This document shows positions 58,531 to 64,000 of a stretch of 64,000 nt of DNA, piece after piece. The notes below the pieces were generated by a model. That model saw nothing but the letters and a program-made list of their open reading frames with translations, was not told where the DNA came from and did not search any database. Made by a program: the position numbers and the translations under genes. How positions within the stretch are numbered: position 1 is the stretch's first letter; the number at the start of each line of letters is the position of its first letter. Source of the DNA: Edaphochlamys debaryana (taxonomy: Eukaryota > Chlorophyta > Chlorophyceae > Chlamydomonadales). Where the stretch lies: the NCBI GenBank assembly GCA_016858145.1, contig JAEHOE010000041.1:558001-622000 (forward strand), given 5' to 3'.

Positions 58531-59111
58531 TTGCTATGTCGGTTCCGGCCGGTCCACCGAATCAGTCTCACCACCCTGAGTCTCACCGTACCTGCAGTCC
58601 GTGTCCACGGCTCTTTGAGAGCATAGCTACGAAGGCACCCCCATCAACTCTGATCCTGGGGTTGTACCGCGTTCGCGTGTTGCACCGTCTCCTCAGAGCG
58701 GACTCTGCCCCCGTGACGCGTGGGGCCCCCTCCTGTGCGCGTGCCACCGTGACACTGCATGTTGGGCTTGCGCAGAAGACCCCGCTCCCCAGACATGGGC
58801 ACACTAAGCACTCACGCCCGGATCAGGCATCCTGATCCTGGTTGTACGGGCTCTCTGAAGGGGTCCCTGCGCTCTCCCCCGGCGGGAGAGGCGCCTGTGT
58901 GCGTGCCACCGTGCCGGACCCGGCCACTGTCCGACTGCCGTATACGCCTACCTCCTAGGCTCGCGCATATGCAACCAGGTTACATGCCATGTATGGGCAT
59001 TGTTTAGTCGTAAGGGTGTGCATGGCGCATACTCGTAAGCTTCACGCCTGACCATGTCGGGTGACGACCCGACCTCGCCACCGTAACCATTCCAGCCATG
59101 GCACTGGGCTC

Positions 59112-62100
59112 ATGAGAGGCCTTCTCTTGCTGCCGCTGGCGCTGGCCTGTGCTGGCTTGTGCGCGGGTGAGTGCACATAGTCGGTCGCTCCACCTCGCGG
59201 TGAACACTGCATTATTGCCATCTTTGTTGGAAGCATGTAAGCATGCATGCATTTAGGTTTCGGGCCTGTCCGCTTGGGCGTGCAGGCCAAGCCGCTTTAG
59301 AGGCGGAAAATGCCATCGCGCTGCCTGGCACTGCGCCGAGCCCAGGCGTGCACAACGGCCTCTTATATGACGAGAGCAGGCCAAGTGAGCGAGGTGGGCC
59401 GCGAGCGTGCAGGGCCCCAGCATCGCCCCGGCGAGCGGGCCTGCTCCCCACGCATTCCCACTGAGGATAAGGCGCTAGAATGTTGCTCATCCGTTCCAGG
59501 CCTGCTTCCATCACCGACCGTGCCGCGAGCCCACGCGTGCAAAACCCAACCGCCCGTCCGACCCCCGACGCTCAACTCCCCATCCCCGGCGCCCGACTCC
59601 CGCTTTCTCCCAGGCGGCGCGCTGGGGGACGTCGAACATGGTTCTCACAGCCGAATGCTACAGCAGAGCCCGGCAACAGGTACGACAAATTAGCTTTTCA
59701 CGCTTCGTCCTCAGTGCGGCATTCGGCTGCTTACGTGCTCATCCCGCGCGCAGGCAGCCTCCGCCTCATCGGCGGCGATGGCGTGACGTACGGCACTCTG
59801 CTCATCTACGTCAATGGCGCCTGGGGCTCGATCGGGGACTCTGGATGGGGCTGGCGAGATGCCCGGGTGGGGGCGGTTGGGAGCGGGGCAAGGGCGAATC
59901 TGGCTGCACCCCTGGGTGCTCGCGCGCCCTGATGCACCCGCCCCCATCCGCCTGTGCGGTGTCTCCCTCTCGTGAAGAACCTTAAGATGGCCTGTACATC
60001 AGGATACCGTCTCTGCCCCAGCTCAGAGGGCCCGAGTCTAGCCGGCGGTCCCGTCCCGGTCGATTCCTTGGCACCCCCAGGTAGCGTGCCGCCAGCTCGG
60101 ACACACCACCGGAGATGCGGTGCTTGGATCCAAGTACGGCGCCGGCAGGTGGGATGCGCCGCATGCTGCCGCTCGATCCCACCGCCCTCCCCTCTCCGCC
60201 CGTCATCCACCAGCACCATCGCATCTCTACCTCCCATCCTCCTCCTCCTCCGCAGCGGCCCCGTCTGGACCCGGGACGTGGCCTGCAGCTGGAACGAGTC
60301 CCGTCTGCTGGACTGCCCCCTGGCCGCATGGGGGAACTACAACGGGGGGGCACACACGGCGGACGCGGGGGTGGTCTGCAGGAATGGTGGGCTTGGGGGG
60401 TGGGCGCCGGGGCCGGGGCTGGGGCGCCGTGGGTGCTTCGGGTGGTGGTTGTGGCGGCGTTGCTCCGGGGCGAGGCACTCGGGGCACACAGGCATTTGCC
60501 ATCGGGAGGTACGCGCTGTCACGTGTGTGTGCCCCGTGCCTCCACACGTACAGAGACGGACGGGCCCCAGGGGGCGCTGCGACTGGGTGGAGCCAACAAG
60601 ACGGTCTTTGCTGGAACCCTGGAGGTGGGGGCACGCCAAGGGATCGACGGTAGTCACCCCACGTCATGCAAACTGTCCCCGGGCCCGGGCCCCACACGTG
60701 CCGTCTTCCTTTGCCCCCCATCCCCCTCCCTGGCAGATCTGGGTCAACGGCTCTTGGGGCTCCATCGGAGACTCAGACTGGTGGGGAGGGGGAGGTCTGG
60801 AGTGGCTGCTGGCAGCTTCTAGGCTGTGGCTCGGGCTGCGAACGCGGTCGGGGGAGTTTCCCTTTCAATGCCATCGCCATCCCATGGCTCTCTGGGCCCG
60901 CCTTCCCCTCCTTAACTCCCCAGGGACTGGCGTGACGCGCGGGTGGCCTGCCGCCAGCTGGGCTTCACCACAGGGCTGCCGGTGTGGCGAGCCAAGTACG
61001 GGCCGGGCAGGTACGCGCGCTGCTGCGTGAGACACGACGAGCCTTACGCGCCGCAAAGTTACATCGGGCTCCAGCCTCTTCTGTCCTTATATCTCACTCA
61101 CCGGTCATCTCCCGCCACGTCCCCTAACTCCAGTGGCCCCGTCTGGACGACCACCGTGGGGTGTGTGTGGAACGAGTCTCGCCTGGTGGACTGCGCCCGT
61201 GCCGGCTTCCTGGCAAGAGGGGAGGGTGTGTGGGGGGCAGGGTTGAAGTCGCCGACGGTTCCTGGTCCTCCCGTTCAGCGGGGGTGGAGCACCGGAGGAT
61301 CTGGGGGGCTGGGTTGGGGAAGGGTCTTGCACGGTTGGGCCCAAGCGGGTTCCTTCCGGCTTTGTTGCTGCCTCAATGCCGCCGCCCGGTGCTGTGGCCC
61401 TGACCGCAGGAGAGCTACAACTTTGGAAACCACGCCTATGACGCGGGTGTGGAGTGCTACAACGGTGCGTGCCCGGAGCGTGGACCTCGGGCAAACCAGC
61501 CCCTCGGGGAGGGATCCCCTGGCGTGGCGAATGTCCGAATGGCGTGCCTCGCTCTGCTGAGTGCACAGCACACGGTCTCGATCGGGCGGTCCAGGGGTAC
61601 ACCGCACACCGATGTGCCGCGCGCGCTTTGTCGCGTGGTGTCCACGTTTGAACCGCTCAGGGCCTTATGCCGCCCGCCCCTTCCGCGCACGTGCTGTCAC
61701 CATCCAGACCCTGACGGCATCGAGGGAGCGCTGAGGCTTGTGGGGGCGAACAAGACCGCCAGCGCTGGCACCCTGCAGGTGGGGCCGCGGCCATGCCTTA
61801 TTGCGGGGCGCCTCATCAGTCGTTGTGTGCAGCGGGCTGAGGGCATGGGGCCCCTGCTCCTGTCTCTCATCGTTTGCAACCTCGCACATGGACCCATCCT
61901 GGCCCTTAAGCTTGGATCACCTCCCTGTACCGAAGGTTTGGTACAATGGCTCTTGGGGCTCCATCGGAGACTCAGACTGGTGGGGAACGCACGGCGGGGA
62001 GGTCGGGGGTTGTGAGAGTAGCTGGGTGGTGTCTTGCTCTTGCTCTTGCACATGGTGGCATCCCAATCAAACTCGGCCTTGCTACGGTGCTTGTTCCCCG

Positions 62101-64000
62101 CATTCCAACATTCCAGGGACTGGCGCGACGCGAGGGTGGCCTGCCGCCAGCTGGGCTTCGTGACGGGCCTGCCGGCATTCAGATCCAAATATGGCCCCGC
62201 TAGGTGCGTGGGACGCACGAGCCGGGACAAGCTTCGCACTCCGTAGACGCTAAGCGCCAGATTTCCTACCCTGCTCCTTTCCCTTCCTCCACCTCATCCC
62301 CCACGTCCATCCACACGTCCTCTCTCTCCTTTACCTCCCTGCTCCCTCACCTCCAGTGGCCCCATCTGGACCACCAGCCTGTCCTGCGTCTGGAGCGAGG
62401 GCTGGCTCATGGACTGCGCCCGGGCGGCCTACCGCGACTCTTACGACTTTGGAAACCACGCCTACGACGCAGGGGTCGAGTGCAGCAACAGTGGGTTTAC
62501 CCTGGGGTGCTCGTGATGAAAACCGGCGGGGGAGGACGATAATGGGATGAGGACGAAGCCCAACATGCCGGGTCCCCGCGCGCGCGGAATCTTTTCGGGT
62601 CTCTCGCTGCTGCGGGAAAAGGGTTTGCGCAAGTCAGGTCCGGCACGCAAGGTCGCGCGCTCGCCCCGGATCGTGGCGCCGCGTGGCCCACGTGGCGGCA
62701 CCATGTGCGATCCCTCGCTCGTCGTGCACGTGACGTGAATCACACGGCCCTCTAACGCGGCCCCCTGACCAGGTCCCGACGGAGGCATGGGAGAGATTCG
62801 GCTGGGGGGCGTCAACAAGACACTCAACGCGGGGACCCTGGAGGTGGGGCTGGGGGGGCTGTCGCAGGGGTATGAGGGCGTGTGGAGTGAGGGCTGCTCA
62901 TGCAATCAAGGGAAGCCCGCCTGCCTGACCACATCCTGCGAGGGTGTGTGAGTGGGAGCGGACGCGGCCTTCGGGCGGCGGTAGTATGGGAGGGGGGGCA
63001 GCCTGGGGGGAGTCCTGCCAGCGGCCTCTTCCCGCCCCCCCCCCCCACCCGCCCCCAGATCTGGTACAACGGCTCCTGGGGCTCCATCGGAGACTCGGAC
63101 TGGTGGGGAGGGGGGGAGGGGGGGGGGCCTCGCAGCTGTTTCGTCTTCCACCCCCGTGGTTGAGCCGCCGGGTGCGGCGTCTGGGATGCCCTCAAGGATA
63201 GTGGCTGAAAGAAACGTGCACCGGCAGCCCCCGCGTGCTGCTTTCATCAGTGCGGCCTCGGCCTTACCCTGCTCCCCTGTTTCCGCCCCAGGGACTGGCG
63301 CGACGCGAGGGTGGCCTGCCGCCAGCTGGGCTTCACCACAGGGGACCCCGTGTACAGGGCGGGGTACGGGTTGGTCAGGTGGGAAGGCTGGGGCGAGCTG
63401 GCGCGCGGAGGGCCCTGCCCTAGGCACGGACCGCAAGGCGTGTTATTGAAATCCCTGAGCCAAGGGCGGTTGACGCAGGGCAAGCACGCAAGGCACGGCC
63501 TGCTTGTAGCCGTTATTGTCGAGGGAAGGTCTCCCGTACTGCCCCGCCGCAGCGGGTCCAGGTCTCGGTTGCGGTTGACGGTTGACGGTTGACGGTTGAC
63601 GGTTGGCGCTTCCCAAAATCGTCAGTGGGGGAGTGCAGCCCTTCGTGGCCGGGCCCCTTTCCTACCGGAATCACGCTTGAGACCCTTCGTCTTTGCCGCC
63701 CACCCCACCTCCCGCCCCCAAATTCCAGTGGCCCCATCTGGCTCACCAGCCTGGGCTGTGTGTGGAACGAATCGCGGCTGGATGGCTGCGTCAGCTCTGG
63801 GTTCCGGGACTCCTGGAACTTTGGAAACCACGGCTACGACGCGGGAGTTGTCTGCCGCAACGGTAAGGCAGGAAATGGAATGCTGTCGTAGCGTATGTAA
63901 GCTCACGACCATTCATCTGTTGTTTCCCCTTGCCGGCCGCGGCCGGCTTGCAGAGACGGATGGCCCAGCCGGCTCGTTACGGCTGGCGGGCAGCAACAAG
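59112..64000 (+). CDS. Gene L: secreted multi-SRCR-domain protein, partial at right edge
   Basis: Exons: 59112-59166, 59286-59384, 59500-59679, 59754-59866, 60081-60148, 60256-60386, 60554-60624, 60737-60780, 60924-61010, 61134-61212, 61410-61464, 61708-61778, 61936-61979, 62117-62203, 62357-62490, 62773-62843, 63059-63102, 63292-63378, 63729-63862, and 63954 to beyond the edge. Signal peptide MRGLLLLPLALACAGLCAG, then a Pro-rich linker, then four SRCR domains and the start of a fifth. Each has LRLVGANK-type entry, WGSIGDSDW, DWRDARVACRQLGF, SGPVW, WNESRLVDC and DAGVEC. Repeats 2-4 are built from exons of 71, 44, 87 and 134 bp in fixed phases. In repeat 2 the 134-bp exon is split 79 + 55 by an intron with a GC donor. 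Four cysteines remain per domain. SRCR domains bind proteins or polysaccharides at cell surfaces; the ligand here is unknown, and any membrane anchor would lie outside the window. Confidence 0.88.

Larger units (their letters stand above)
57266..59111. other. Divergent intergenic region between K and L
   Basis: Lies head to head between K (minus) and L (plus), so it carries both promoters. It contains a long (CCCCT)n tract and the second copy of the repeat at 31476. No coding sequence is supported; the open frames across the tract are by-products of the repeat. Confidence 0.5.

Overview
The window looks like nuclear DNA of a chlamydomonadalean (volvocine-type) green alga. Base composition is very GC-rich, with strong G/C at third codon positions. 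Genes are cut by many short GT-AG introns, usually with GTGAG(T/C) donors. The gene content is typical of that group: hydroxyproline-rich cell-wall or matrix glycoproteins, fasciclin proteins and SRCR proteins. TGTAA, the polyadenylation signal used by these algae, follows some stop codons. Gene models were built by hand from open frames, splice-site dinucleotides, intron phase and comparison of paralogues inside the window; no database was searched.

Layout: (A, 1-5470, minus, 3' end outside the window) a Pro-rich membrane-glycoprotein gene carrying a higher-order minisatellite and two apparent frameshifts. (E, 7141-11646, minus) a 13-exon FAD monooxygenase. (G, 12379-15051, minus) an RGG/RD/SR-rich protein, possibly Barentsz-like. 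(D, 15958/16045-21558, plus) a divergent relative of A. (B, 24445-29746, and C, 32357-37163, both plus) two close paralogues of A. A decayed copy of the 3' end of D (29845-30520) lies just behind B. (F, 38662-42859, plus) a paralogue of E with identical exon lengths after exon 1. (I, 43439-45802, plus) an intronless protein with a possible F-box. (J, 46431-51133, plus, and K, 52192-57265, minus) a convergent inverted pair of FAS1 genes. A (CCCCT)n tract of about 450 bp follows. (L, 59112 to the right edge, plus, incomplete) a secreted multi-SRCR protein.

A, B, C and D share one design: signal peptide, long Pro-rich rod, conserved globular region, 147-bp exon, single transmembrane helix and a low-complexity cytoplasmic tail. 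J and K are predicted to be GPI-anchored fasciclins, and L is a secreted SRCR chain, so most of the window encodes cell-surface or extracellular-matrix proteins.

The window has been shaped by local duplication, mostly in inverted orientation (A versus B/C, E versus F, J versus K). Parts of the pairs are almost identical even within introns, which suggests gene conversion. The most noteworthy signals are the four-exon SRCR cassette with coordinated loss of one disulfide pair (L), the J/K conversion gradient, the 4 x 39-bp higher-order repeat in A, and the receptor-like Pro-rich family with unusual cytoplasmic tails.
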